64,000 nucleotides of DNA from Streptococcus porcinus (GTDB lineage Bacteria; Bacillota; Bacilli; Lactobacillales; Streptococcaceae): the NCBI RefSeq assembly GCF_900475415.1, contig NZ_LS483388.1:1784001-1848000 (forward strand). Reading direction: 5' to 3'. The translations under genes were made by a program, and so were the position numbers. The notes below the pieces were generated by a model. It worked only from the letters and a program-made list of their open reading frames with translations. It searched no databases and was not told the origin of the DNA. Below are positions 56,723 through 64,000 of the stretch, in pieces (position 1 is the stretch's first letter; every line of letters begins with the position of its first letter).

Positions 56723-57439
56723 ATGATTCTATTAATCATTGCCTTAGCAACTGTGCTATCCTTTGTGACCTGGATGTATATTCCTAAACAATTGGTAAGA
56801 TATCTTTTTGGATCTCTATCTTTGCTTAGTCTCCTAGCTAGCACTCTTTATCTCACAGACCACTTCGTTAACCACCGAGGAATGAGCATTGACACAAAAA
56901 TTATCAAACAGGAAATTTATTCTGCCGGTGATGTTAAAGCTAACTTTGGTCTACTCATCGCTAAAAAGATTGGTACGAAATCAGACCACCACGTACTCAT
57001 CTATAGAGATCAAAAAGAAGAACAAAAACCCAAAGCCCATTTTGTCCCTAACACAAAGAAAATCAATCAAGCCATTAAAACATCAGCTAACTACAAGCTA
57101 ACTGATAGTGATAAGGCCTATTTGATAACCACTACCAAACGGTATGTTTGGAAAACTCACCTTGATAAACTGATGTTTGGTTTTGGAGGAGAAAATAATG
57201 AACTGATTTCACAAAAAGCTGAAGTAGTCATTCCAAAGGATTATTGGCTAGTGGTCACACCAAAGCAAGCGCAACAATTAGCTAGCCTTGCCCCTCAATT
57301 AAAAGCTGAGCAAGAAAAAGCATTAAAAGCTAGCCCTCAGATGGCCTTCAAAATGCAAATTTTAGCCAAAGAAAACCCCAAGGCACTGAGCAAACTGCAA
57401 GTAGAGCAATTAAAGAAAGCATTAGGAATGATTGAATAA
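56723..57439 (+). CDS. DUF4811 membrane-associated protein, exporter partner
   Basis: 238 residues. Two N-terminal hydrophobic segments (IILLIIALATVLSFVTW-like and YLFGSLSLLSLLASTLYL) are followed by an extracytoplasmic or cytoplasmic domain with a Lys- and Gln-rich helical end. The pattern and position directly behind an LmrB-like exporter fit DUF4811. It starts one base after the exporter stop, with AAGGAG overlapping that end. Its stop lies in the arm of a terminator split by an IS element. Confidence 0.72.
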   Translation: MILLIIALATVLSFVTWMYIPKQLVRYLFGSLSLLSLLASTLYLTDHFVNHRGMSIDTKIIKQEIYSAGDVKANFGLLIAKKIGTKSDHHVLIYRDQKEEQKPKAHFVPNTKKINQAIKTSANYKLTDSDKAYLITTTKRYVWKTHLDKLMFGFGGENNELISQKAEVVIPKDYWLVVTPKQAQQLASLAPQLKAEQEKALKASPQMAFKMQILAKENPKALSKLQVEQLKKALGMIE

Positions 57440-57453
57440 TAAAAACCATGTCA
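57435..57453. terminator. Left arm of a terminator split by the IS element
   Basis: AATAATAAAAACCATGTCA is the exact reverse complement of 58892-58910. With the IS and one TTG copy removed, the two arms form a 19-bp stem with a GAT loop, a bidirectional terminator between the DUF4811 gene and the converging transporter gene. Confidence 0.9.
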
Positions 57454-57490
57454 GATTGTGTACTGACCCCCAAAAGTTAGACATTATATT

Positions 57491-58369
57491 TTAAGTAAAG
57501 GATTTAGTTCTGTATTGTACAGGACTAAGTCCTTTTAGTTTTACTTTGATACGTTTATTGTTGTAATAATCAATATATTTTTTAATAGCTTTTTCTAAAT
57601 CTTCCAGAGATTTATAGTAGCTCTCATAACCATAGAACATTTCTGACTTTAATATGCCAAAGAAGGATTCCATCATCCCATTGTCAGGGCTGTTTCCTTT
57701 ACGTGACATAGATGGACGGATACCTTTAGAGGATAGGAAGTGATGATAATAGTTGTGTTGATACTGCCAGCCTTGATCACTATGTAATATAGTCCCATCA
57801 TAATGTTTATCCGGAAATGTCTTTTCTAGCATCGTTTTAATTTGGTTTAAGTCAGGAGAACGTGAAATGGTATAGTTTATAATCTCGCTATTATAACCAT
57901 CAAGTACAGTTGACAAATAGAGTTTTCCCTCAGGTAAAGCAAATTCAGTCACATCGGTATAACACTTCTCAAAAGGTTTAGAGGCTTCAAAATGGCGTTG
58001 AATAAGATTATCCGCTTTCTTTCCAACCTCACCCTTATAAGATGAATAGCGTCTTTTTCGACGTATTCTCGCTGCCAAACCTAATTCCTTCATCAAGCGC
58101 TGAACTCTTTTGTGGTTGATACTAAATCCTCTGCTGCGCAGTTCCAAAGTGATTCGACGATAGCCATAGTTACCTTTATGTTCCTGATAAACCTCTTGAA
58201 TTTGGTCTTTAATGGACTTGTCTAAATCATCTTGTTCTAGTTGCTTAAGATGATAGTAATAGGTTGAACGAGCTAATTGAGCTGTTTTTAGAAGTAAATC
58301 TAGTCTAAATCCTCCATCAACCATTTCTTTAATGATTTCTGTCGTTCTTTCTCGATAGCTTCGTCCCAT
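57491..58369 (-). CDS. IS3-family transposase OrfB (DDE integrase domain)
   Basis: 292 residues, intact. The N-terminal HTH_21 region ([24 protein letters not shown]) is followed by the rve catalytic core: Asp in CYTDVTEF, Asp in [10 protein letters not shown] and Glu in [15 protein letters not shown]. In IS3 elements OrfB is made as an OrfAB fusion by -1 frameshifting; the overlap with orfA (58300-58369) fits that. Confidence 0.93.
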   Translation of the reverse strand: MGRSYRERTTEIIKEMVDGGFRLDLLLKTAQLARSTYYYHLKQLEQDDLDKSIKDQIQEVYQEHKGNYGYRRITLELRSRGFSINHKRVQRLMKELGLAARIRRKRRYSSYKGEVGKKADNLIQRHFEASKPFEKCYTDVTEFALPEGKLYLSTVLDGYNSEIINYTISRSPDLNQIKTMLEKTFPDKHYDGTILHSDQGWQYQHNYYHHFLSSKGIRPSMSRKGNSPDNGMMESFFGILKSEMFYGYESYYKSLEDLEKAIKKYIDYYNNKRIKVKLKGLSPVQYRTKSFT

Positions 58370-58836
58370 TCTTCTAATTCTTTTAACTTTTTTAGGAAGG
58401 CGTTCTCCGTTCTGAGATATTCGTTCTCTTCCTGAAGGCGCTCTAATTCAGTCATTTCTTCCCAAGTTTTCTTTGGTTTACGTCCCATTTTTGCTGGTCT
58501 CCCTTTTGTTATCTCAACAATAGTATAACCATTTTTCTTGTATTGCGCTATCCAATTGGCAAGAGTTCCTGGATTTGGGAAGGCGTAATCTAGAGAAACT
58601 GACATTAAGGATTACCCATCTTTCAAGACTTTATTAATCATTTCTTGCTTCATTTCAGATGAATAAGCTTGGTACTTTTGCTTCTTAACTATCTCGACTC
58701 CATAACGATCCATCAGTCGAATGCTATATTTTAAGTTGCAGCGGTTTACTCCAAATTGAATCTCTAATTGAGTCCAGGAAACACCTGATTTCTTTAAACG
58801 ATAAATTTCTAATTTATCTTCATAATTTAATTTCAT
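58300..58836 (-). pseudogene. IS3-family OrfA interrupted by an in-frame stop
   Basis: The frame starts MKLNYEDKLEIYRLKKSG (HTH) and reaches TAA at 58614-58612 after VLKDG. It then continues in the same frame through [20 protein letters not shown] and the leucine-zipper-like [19 protein letters not shown] to the end. CAA to TAA would explain the stop. The downstream ATG at 58605 could restart translation but would lose the first HTH. Confidence 0.88.
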
Positions 58837-58891
58837 ACAAAAACACCCCAATCGTTAGACTTTTTTGTCTAACTTTTGGGGTGCAGTACAT

Positions 58892-58910
58892 TGACATGGT
58901 TTTTATTATT
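58892..58910. terminator. Right arm of the split terminator
   Basis: TGACATGGTTTTTATTATT, complementary to 57435-57453. It lies 16 bases after the stop of the leftward transporter gene and now faces the IS end. Confidence 0.9.
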
Positions 58911-58926
58911 TGGAGATAAGCTGTCA

Positions 58927-60486
58927 CTAACCTGCCAAAAGCACTAGAAAAACTAACATACCACCACCGAAAATAAGTAAAAAAGCAACAACCGGCCATA
59001 CAAATTTCAGCCAATGTGAATACTTCATATCTAACATTTGAAGAGTTGCCATAACCAAACCGGTGGGCGCTAAAAATAGCATAGCATACTGTCCAAACTG
59101 ATAAGCCATAACAACAAGATATCTTGGTATTCCCACTGTATCAGCCAAAGGTGCCAGAATAGGCATAGACAAGACCGCAAGGCCTGATGAAGACGGAACA
59201 ACAAAGCCCAAAAAGAAGTAAATAATCATCATCACGATAATAAAGACTGGACCACTTACATGCGAAGCGACTTTTGAAGCACCAAATAGCATAGTGTCAG
59301 ATATAAAACCTTGATTTAATATAATATTAATACCTCTGGCTAAACCAATAATCAAGGATACTCCAATTAAACTAGCTGCTCCATTGACAAATTCGTCAAC
59401 GACTTCCTTTTCACCGATTCCGTTTGGACCTGTTGCCGCAAGAAACATAATAACTATCGTAATAGCCAAAAAAGAGGATGCCATTGTTGGAAACCACCAA
59501 CCTTGAGACATAACGCCCCAAACCATTAAAGGAAAAGAAATCGTAAATAACACAAGTATAATCTTTTGCCTAATAGTAAATTTCGCTTCCGAAAGTCCTG
59601 CCACTAATCCCCATTTTTTATTAAACTCTTCTCGATCTTCATAGGAATAAGAAAAACTTGGATCAGCTTTGATTTTTTTAGCATACCAATAAAGGTAGGC
59701 AACAACAAAGATGGCACCTGCAATACAACCAAATATCCGCCATTCTAAACCTTCTGTAAAGCTAATACCAGCCGCATTTGAAGCAATTACTGATGAAAAC
59801 GGATTAATTGTAGAGAAAGAAGTTCCCACTGAGCTAGCCAAGAAAATTGCTCCAACACAAATAATGGAATCGTAACCCATAGCCAGAAAAACAGGGACTA
59901 GAATAGGATAGAATGCAACAGCTTCTTCTTCAATACCGCATAGCGTACCACCTAACACCATTAATAATGACACTAAGAAAATAAGTGTAAACTCTCGACC
60001 TTTTGTTTTTCTCGTCAAAGCAATTAATCCTGACTCAAAGGCCCCACTTCGACGAACCACCCCTATCATACCTCCAAGAACCATTATAAAAACCATTATA
60101 TCTACAGCTTCAATAGTCCCCTTGACCATACTTGTTGTAATGTCACTTGGTCGAGCAGGATTTTGTTTTAATCTTTTATAAGTGTTTGGTACAGAAATGG
60201 GTTTGCTGATGGCTCCTGATGTAAACTCTTTAATTTTTATGTTGACACCAATTTTATCCAACTCTTTCTGTGTTGCTGCGACATTTTTGACCTTTCCTGA
60301 AGGTTCTGTGATCATTAATTTAGACGTTTCAGAATTATAGAGTAATTTTGCATAAGAGCCTGACGGTATAATATAAGTGGCTATTACCGCAATTATCGTC
60401 AAAATAAATAGTATCGTGAAGGCTCCTGGCATACGAAAAGCTTTTTTTGCCACTATCCCTTCATTTTTAGTTTTACCTATTATCAT
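58927..60486 (-). CDS. YfcC-family transporter (arginine/ornithine antiporter-like)
   Basis: 519 residues from MIIGKTKNEGIVAKKAFRMPG with GGGAG upstream. About 12 hydrophobic segments. PGAFTILFILTIIAVIATYIIPSGSY, GTLCGIEEEAVAFYPILVPV and SSGLAVLSMPILAPLAD are typical of the YfcC/DUF401-like basic amino acid transporter group. It is the third gene after argF and arcC, which suggests arginine/ornithine or citrulline exchange. A classical ArcD is not visible in the window. Confidence 0.8.
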   Translation of the reverse strand: MIIGKTKNEGIVAKKAFRMPGAFTILFILTIIAVIATYIIPSGSYAKLLYNSETSKLMITEPSGKVKNVAATQKELDKIGVNIKIKEFTSGAISKPISVPNTYKRLKQNPARPSDITTSMVKGTIEAVDIMVFIMVLGGMIGVVRRSGAFESGLIALTRKTKGREFTLIFLVSLLMVLGGTLCGIEEEAVAFYPILVPVFLAMGYDSIICVGAIFLASSVGTSFSTINPFSSVIASNAAGISFTEGLEWRIFGCIAGAIFVVAYLYWYAKKIKADPSFSYSYEDREEFNKKWGLVAGLSEAKFTIRQKIILVLFTISFPLMVWGVMSQGWWFPTMASSFLAITIVIMFLAATGPNGIGEKEVVDEFVNGAASLIGVSLIIGLARGINIILNQGFISDTMLFGASKVASHVSGPVFIIVMMIIYFFLGFVVPSSSGLAVLSMPILAPLADTVGIPRYLVVMAYQFGQYAMLFLAPTGLVMATLQMLDMKYSHWLKFVWPVVAFLLIFGGGMLVFLVLLAG

Positions 60487-60588
60487 ATCATTTCTCCCTT
60501 TAAGTTGGTTATTTGTACTGAAGGCTAATAGCATAGAAAAAGGCATGAAAAACAGATAATCACTGATCTTTTCATGCCTCTAAAGCTT

Positions 60589-61521
60589 TTATTTAGTAAT
60601 GTGTGTGCCAGTAACACCATTTAAAGCTTTTTCTAGGCTATCTAAAGAGGTTATGATTGCTTTTCCGTTTGGATTATGATCAAGAAAACTCAAACAAGCC
60701 ATTATTTTAGGTAACATACTACCCTTGGCAAATTCTCCATGCTTAACGTAGTCAATCAGATCCCCAGTCTTTACCTGGGTCAGTTTTTCTTGATTTTCTT
60801 TTCCGTAGTGAATGTAAACATGCTCAACAGCCGTTAGAATAATTAATTGATCTGCCTCAAGTTTGCCTGCTAGTAAAGCACTAGATTGGTCTTTATCAAT
60901 AACTGCCGCAACACCTTGGTAAGTGCCACTTGAATCCTTAATTACTGGGACACCACCACCACCACCTGCAATGACTAAAGTTCCTGCTTCAATGAGAGCC
61001 TTTATACTAGCTAATTCCAAAATCTCTATTGGTTGAGGAGAAGCTACTACTCGTCGATAACCCCGCCCGGCATCTTCAACAAAAGTATAGCCTTTTTCCG
61101 TAGCTATTTTTTCAGATGTTTCTTTATCATAAAAACTTCCTATTGGCTTTGTGAGATTTTGAAAGGCGCTATCTTTAGGATCAACTTCTATTTGCGTCAC
61201 AAGGGTCGCAACTTCTTTAGTAATGCCTTCTTTACCTATTTCATTTAATAAACTTTGTTGAAGGTGGTAACCAATATAACCTTGACTCATAGCACCACAC
61301 TCAGGGAAGGGAAATGCTGCTCCTTGTCCGTTCTCTGCCGCATAATTCATCCCTAAATTAATTGCTCCGACTTGTGGCCCGTTCCCATGACTGATAACAA
61401 CTTCATGGCCTGCTTTAATAAGTGAAACAAGCGATTTAGCTGTCCCCTTGACCAGTTCAAGTTGTTCCTCCGGTGAATTTCCTAAAGCATTCCCGCCTAA
61501 TGCAACGACTATCTTTGTCAT
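60589..61521 (-). CDS. arcC: Carbamate kinase
   Basis: 310 residues: [46 protein letters not shown] and [13 protein letters not shown] are the carbamate kinase signatures. It makes ATP from carbamoyl phosphate in the last step of arginine catabolism. It follows argF by 12 bases. Confidence 0.95.
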   Translation of the reverse strand: MTKIVVALGGNALGNSPEEQLELVKGTAKSLVSLIKAGHEVVISHGNGPQVGAINLGMNYAAENGQGAAFPFPECGAMSQGYIGYHLQQSLLNEIGKEGITKEVATLVTQIEVDPKDSAFQNLTKPIGSFYDKETSEKIATEKGYTFVEDAGRGYRRVVASPQPIEILELASIKALIEAGTLVIAGGGGGVPVIKDSSGTYQGVAAVIDKDQSSALLAGKLEADQLIILTAVEHVYIHYGKENQEKLTQVKTGDLIDYVKHGEFAKGSMLPKIMACLSFLDHNPNGKAIITSLDSLEKALNGVTGTHITK

Positions 61522-61533
61522 AATACAGACCTC

Positions 61534-62532
61534 CTAGTCACCCAAGGTAGCTACCATAACTGCTTTAATGGTATGCATACGATTTTCAGCTTCTTGGAAG
61601 ACTACAGAATGAGGTCCTTCAAAAACTTCATCAGAAACTTCCATTTCTTTTAGACCATATTTATCATAGATTTCTTTACCTACTTTTGTGTCTATGTTAT
61701 GGAAGGAAGGCAAGCAATGCTCAAAAATTACATTAGGATTCTTTGTCATTTCAATCATTTCCTGAGTTACTCGGTAAGGTTCTAAGAGTGCAATCCTCTC
61801 TTTCCAAACTTCATCTGGTTCACCCATTGACACCCAAACATCTGTATAAAGAACATCTGAGTTAAGGACTCCTTTTTCAATATCATCTGTAATTTCAATG
61901 ACAGCACCTGTACTCTTAGCTATCTCTTGACACTTCTTCAAAAGCTCTGGATCGGGATTTAAATCTTTGGGACAAACTAAATGATAGGTCATACCGACAA
62001 TTGAGGCACCAATCATTAAAGCATTAGCGACATTATTCCTACCATCTCCAACATAAGTAAAACGAATCTCTTTGTAAGGTTTTTGAAGACACTCTTTTGC
62101 AGTCAAAAAATCAGCTAATACTTGCGTTGGGTGGTCAGCATCTGTTAAACCATTCCATACTGGAACACCTGCAAATTCTGCAAGAGTTTCAACAGTTTTT
62201 TGAGAAAAACCACGATATTCAATACCATCATACATACCACCAAGAACACGAGCAGTATCTTTTGCGGTTTCTTTTTTACCCATTTGACTTCCTGTTGGCC
62301 CTAAGTAAGTAACCCGAGCTCCTTGATCGTAAGCAGCAACCTCAAATGCACAACGAGTACGGGTTGAATCTTTCTCAAAAATAAGGGCAATATTTTTTCC
62401 AACTAATTTTTGTTGTTCAATACCCGCATACTTAGCACGCTTCAAATCTTCAGAGAGATTTAAGAGAAATTCAACTTCCTGTGTTGTGAAATCCAATAAG
62501 GTTAGAAAATTACGATTTCGTAGATTTTTCAT
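61534..62532 (-). CDS. argF: Ornithine carbamoyltransferase (catabolic)
   Basis: 332 residues. Carbamoyl phosphate site [13 protein letters not shown], ornithine site [11 protein letters not shown], and [14 protein letters not shown]. With carbamate kinase downstream it should work catabolically (citrulline to ornithine and carbamoyl phosphate), so arcB is an equal name. First gene of the operon. Arginine deiminase (arcA) is not in the window. A cre-like site in its promoter points to carbon catabolite repression. Confidence 0.93.
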   Translation of the reverse strand: MKNLRNRNFLTLLDFTTQEVEFLLNLSEDLKRAKYAGIEQQKLVGKNIALIFEKDSTRTRCAFEVAAYDQGARVTYLGPTGSQMGKKETAKDTARVLGGMYDGIEYRGFSQKTVETLAEFAGVPVWNGLTDADHPTQVLADFLTAKECLQKPYKEIRFTYVGDGRNNVANALMIGASIVGMTYHLVCPKDLNPDPELLKKCQEIAKSTGAVIEITDDIEKGVLNSDVLYTDVWVSMGEPDEVWKERIALLEPYRVTQEMIEMTKNPNVIFEHCLPSFHNIDTKVGKEIYDKYGLKEMEVSDEVFEGPHSVVFQEAENRMHTIKAVMVATLGD

Positions 62533-62563
62533 TGCTTATTACCTCCTTTTTATTTATACTTAG

Positions 62564-62613
62564 ATTATAGTTAGCGCTTTCACAAATCTTCAACAATATT
62601 CAAAAATCTTCAA
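62564..62613 (-). promoter_or_regulatory. argF promoter with cre-like site and direct repeats
   Basis: On the minus strand TATAAT (62569-62564) and TTGAAG (62593-62588) are spaced 18 bases apart. TGAAAGCGCTAACT (62582-62569) in the spacer matches the cre consensus at 13 of 14 positions, so CcpA would block the promoter. AAATCTTCAA is repeated at 62584-62593 and 62604-62613, 20 bases apart (two helical turns), with ATATTCAA between. This is a plausible binding site for the divergent response regulator. Confidence 0.7.
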
Positions 62614-62635
62614 ATAGAAATTTTTAGGAATTGAT

Positions 62636-63931
62636 ATGCTTGATATTTTAACCGAAAATCATCTCGAAAGACGACAACGGATTGTTATTGCCGCTATCAC
62701 TATCGCATTAGCTGCACAGATACATATTTCTACAATTACTGATGGTTTTATCTTAACTTTGTCTCTGTTCATCTTGCCAGTTTTTTTATATTTTAATGAT
62801 GATGTGAACCCTTTCCATATTTGTTTAGGAATTGCAGCAGTTTCTCCAATCTTTAGAGGGCTTATTCTAGCCTTAGTAGGAAAATCAGCATCTCTGAAAA
62901 TCTTAGAATTTGTTTTTACCGATGTCGTATTTTACTTGTGTTACGGATTCTGTTTTTATTTTCTATATTGGAACCGTTCCTATCGAAATAAAGGAACGTT
63001 TTTTCTAGCCATCATTATCTGTGACTACCTTTCGAATATCTTAGAAATTAGTTTATTGCTCAATTTTAAAAACTATACTGTCAGCATTTTTCAGATACTT
63101 TTTCTAACCGCCTTAGTAAGAGCTTTAGTTAGCTGCGCACTGGCTTACACTTATAGTTATCTAACCCTCTTACTTCTTAAGGATTACCACGAACAACGTT
63201 ACTATTATTTTATTTGGTCTACTTCTGCTGTTAAAAGTGAAGTTTACTTTATGCAGAAAAATATTCTTGAGATTGAAAACATCATGAAAAATGCTTATCT
63301 TCTCGACAAAGAGTTAGCTAAACATCATTTACCGCAAGAATACCAACATTTATCTTTAGACATCGCAAGAGATGTGCACGAAATTAAAAAGGATTACCAA
63401 AATGTTATAAAAGGACTTGGTACTTACTTTAGTGTAGAAAACGAATCAAGCATGACCGTAAAAGATATTTTTAGAATTGCTCTGTCATATATCCGTAGCC
63501 TAATTCAAGCACATCAGCAAGATATCATTATTACCGAGCATATTCAAAGCAAGACGACCATTACCAACTATTATTTTCTCCTTACAATCGTCTCCAATAT
63601 TGTGCTGAATGCTGTGGAAGCTATTGGGGAGCAAAAAAATGGTACTATTATTGTTTCAACACAAGAAAACGACCAAAACCTTAGCATTACCATCAGTGAT
63701 AACGGCCCTGGTATTTCTGATAAGATGAAAAAGTTTATTTTTCAATCTGGTTTTTCAACAAAATTTGATGCAAATGGGGATATTTACCGTGGAATAGGTT
63801 TATCAAATGTTAAAGTTATTGTTGAAGAACAATTTAAAGGAAACATAACCTGTTCTGATAACCAACCTAAAGGTGCTATTTTTACTATTAATTTAAGCAT
63901 GAAGCAATTAGTAAATGGAGTGAGTGAATGA
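62636..63931 (+). CDS. Sensor histidine kinase with multi-TM sensor and SpoOB-like core
   Basis: 431 residues. About six hydrophobic segments fill residues 15-205, then a coiled linker and DVHEIKKDYQNVIKGL with a candidate phospho-acceptor His (about 243). The GHKL ATPase has N box VSNIVLNAVEAI, ISDNGPGIS (G1), and RGIGLSNVKVIVEEQ (G2). The membrane layout is not the PAS type of CitA/DcuS. AGGAATTG precedes the start. Divergent from the argF operon; its stop abuts the response regulator start. Confidence 0.83.
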   Translation: MLDILTENHLERRQRIVIAAITIALAAQIHISTITDGFILTLSLFILPVFLYFNDDVNPFHICLGIAAVSPIFRGLILALVGKSASLKILEFVFTDVVFYLCYGFCFYFLYWNRSYRNKGTFFLAIIICDYLSNILEISLLLNFKNYTVSIFQILFLTALVRALVSCALAYTYSYLTLLLLKDYHEQRYYYFIWSTSAVKSEVYFMQKNILEIENIMKNAYLLDKELAKHHLPQEYQHLSLDIARDVHEIKKDYQNVIKGLGTYFSVENESSMTVKDIFRIALSYIRSLIQAHQQDIIITEHIQSKTTITNYYFLLTIVSNIVLNAVEAIGEQKNGTIIVSTQENDQNLSITISDNGPGISDKMKKFIFQSGFSTKFDANGDIYRGIGLSNVKVIVEEQFKGNITCSDNQPKGAIFTINLSMKQLVNGVSE

Positions 63932-64000
63932 ATGAAATTCTATATTATAGATGACGATCCCTCTGTGACAATGGTGCTTCAGGAAATCATTGAGGACGAT
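63932..64000 (+). CDS. Response regulator, N terminus only (cut by window edge)
   Basis: Begins MKFYIIDDDPSVTMVLQEII and runs off the window. The acidic DDDP cluster is the phosphorylation-pocket start of a receiver domain. Cotranscribed with the kinase (ATG directly after TGA). The output domain is not visible. It may act on the repeats in the argF promoter region. Confidence 0.8.
   Translation, partial: MKFYIIDDDPSVTMVLQEIIEDD

Larger units (their letters stand above)
57459..58890 (-). mobile_element. IS3-family (IS150 group, IS861-like) insertion sequence
   Basis: 1432 bp with terminal inverted repeats of 24 bp, two mismatches (TGTACTGACCCCCAAAAGTT at the left, TGTACTGCACCCCAAAAGTT at the right). 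A 3-bp target duplication TTG flanks it (57456-57458, 58891-58893). It carries orfA and orfB on the minus strand. orfA has an in-frame TAA, so transposition is doubtful. Confidence 0.92.

Overview
The window looks like chromosomal DNA of a low-GC Gram-positive coccus, most likely a pyogenic-group Streptococcus (a relative of S. agalactiae, S. pyogenes or S. dysgalactiae). The clues are the str block (rpsL-rpsG-fusA), then gapA, a class C acid phosphatase, pgk and glnRA; tsaB-rimI-tsaD next to rpoY-rnjA; a RocS-like segregation protein; and an IS861-like IS3 element. The species is not resolved. No tRNA, rRNA or CRISPR array was seen.

Layout. 1-4.3 kb: citrate lyase genes (citD-citE-citF, leftward, citF cut by the window edge), with a LysR regulator and citC facing away. 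4.3-8.2 kb: a loosely packed accessory stretch with a secreted amidase, a GrpB-family protein, a MepB-family protein and decayed sequence. 8.185-22.261 kb: an integrative mobilizable element (IME) of about 14 kb in the 5' end of ebfC, bounded by a 20-bp direct repeat. Its right half is a mobility module: HTH protein, small conserved protein, TcpA/FtsK-like coupling ATPase, membrane protein, a pMV158-type nick hairpin, a RepB-like HUH initiator/relaxase, an excisionase and a tyrosine integrase. The integrase has an in-frame TGA before its catalytic tyrosine. Its left half is cargo: an OLD-like ATPase/TOPRIM nuclease, PhzF and GNAT enzymes, a MerR-regulated zincin, an AbiU2/HEPN-like protein and a 449-residue protein of unknown function.

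22.2-31.4 kb is core chromosome: ebfC, a DnaQ-type exonuclease, rocS, a flavoprotein, a zinc-independent rpsN paralogue behind an AdcR-like operator, azlCD, the t6A genes tsaB-rimI-tsaD, and rpoY-rnjA. 31.4-39.8 kb: the oligopeptide permease operon oppABCDF, then glnRA behind a GlnR box, then a FUSC-like membrane protein. 39.9-47 kb: pgk, lppC, gapA, fusA, rpsG and rpsL. 47-55 kb: a SEC10/PgrA-type surface protein, purR, yhaM/cbf, rmuC, thiN, rpe and rsgA, all leftward. 55-57.4 kb: a 14-TM drug exporter and its DUF4811 partner. 57.459-58.890 kb: an IS3-family element sitting in the loop of the bidirectional terminator between the exporter pair and the next operon; its orfA carries an in-frame stop. 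58.9-64 kb: an arginine/ornithine catabolism operon (argF/arcB, arcC, a YfcC-type transporter) with a cre-like site in its promoter, transcribed away from a two-component system whose regulator is cut by the right edge.

The most unusual material is the IME. It shows its att sites, its origin, the displaced ebfC promoter, a broken integrase and an apparent phage-defence cargo. Next in interest are the IS-split terminator, the rpsL promoter buried in a terminator hairpin, and a promoter/operator/terminator unit near 24.1 kb that has no convincing gene.
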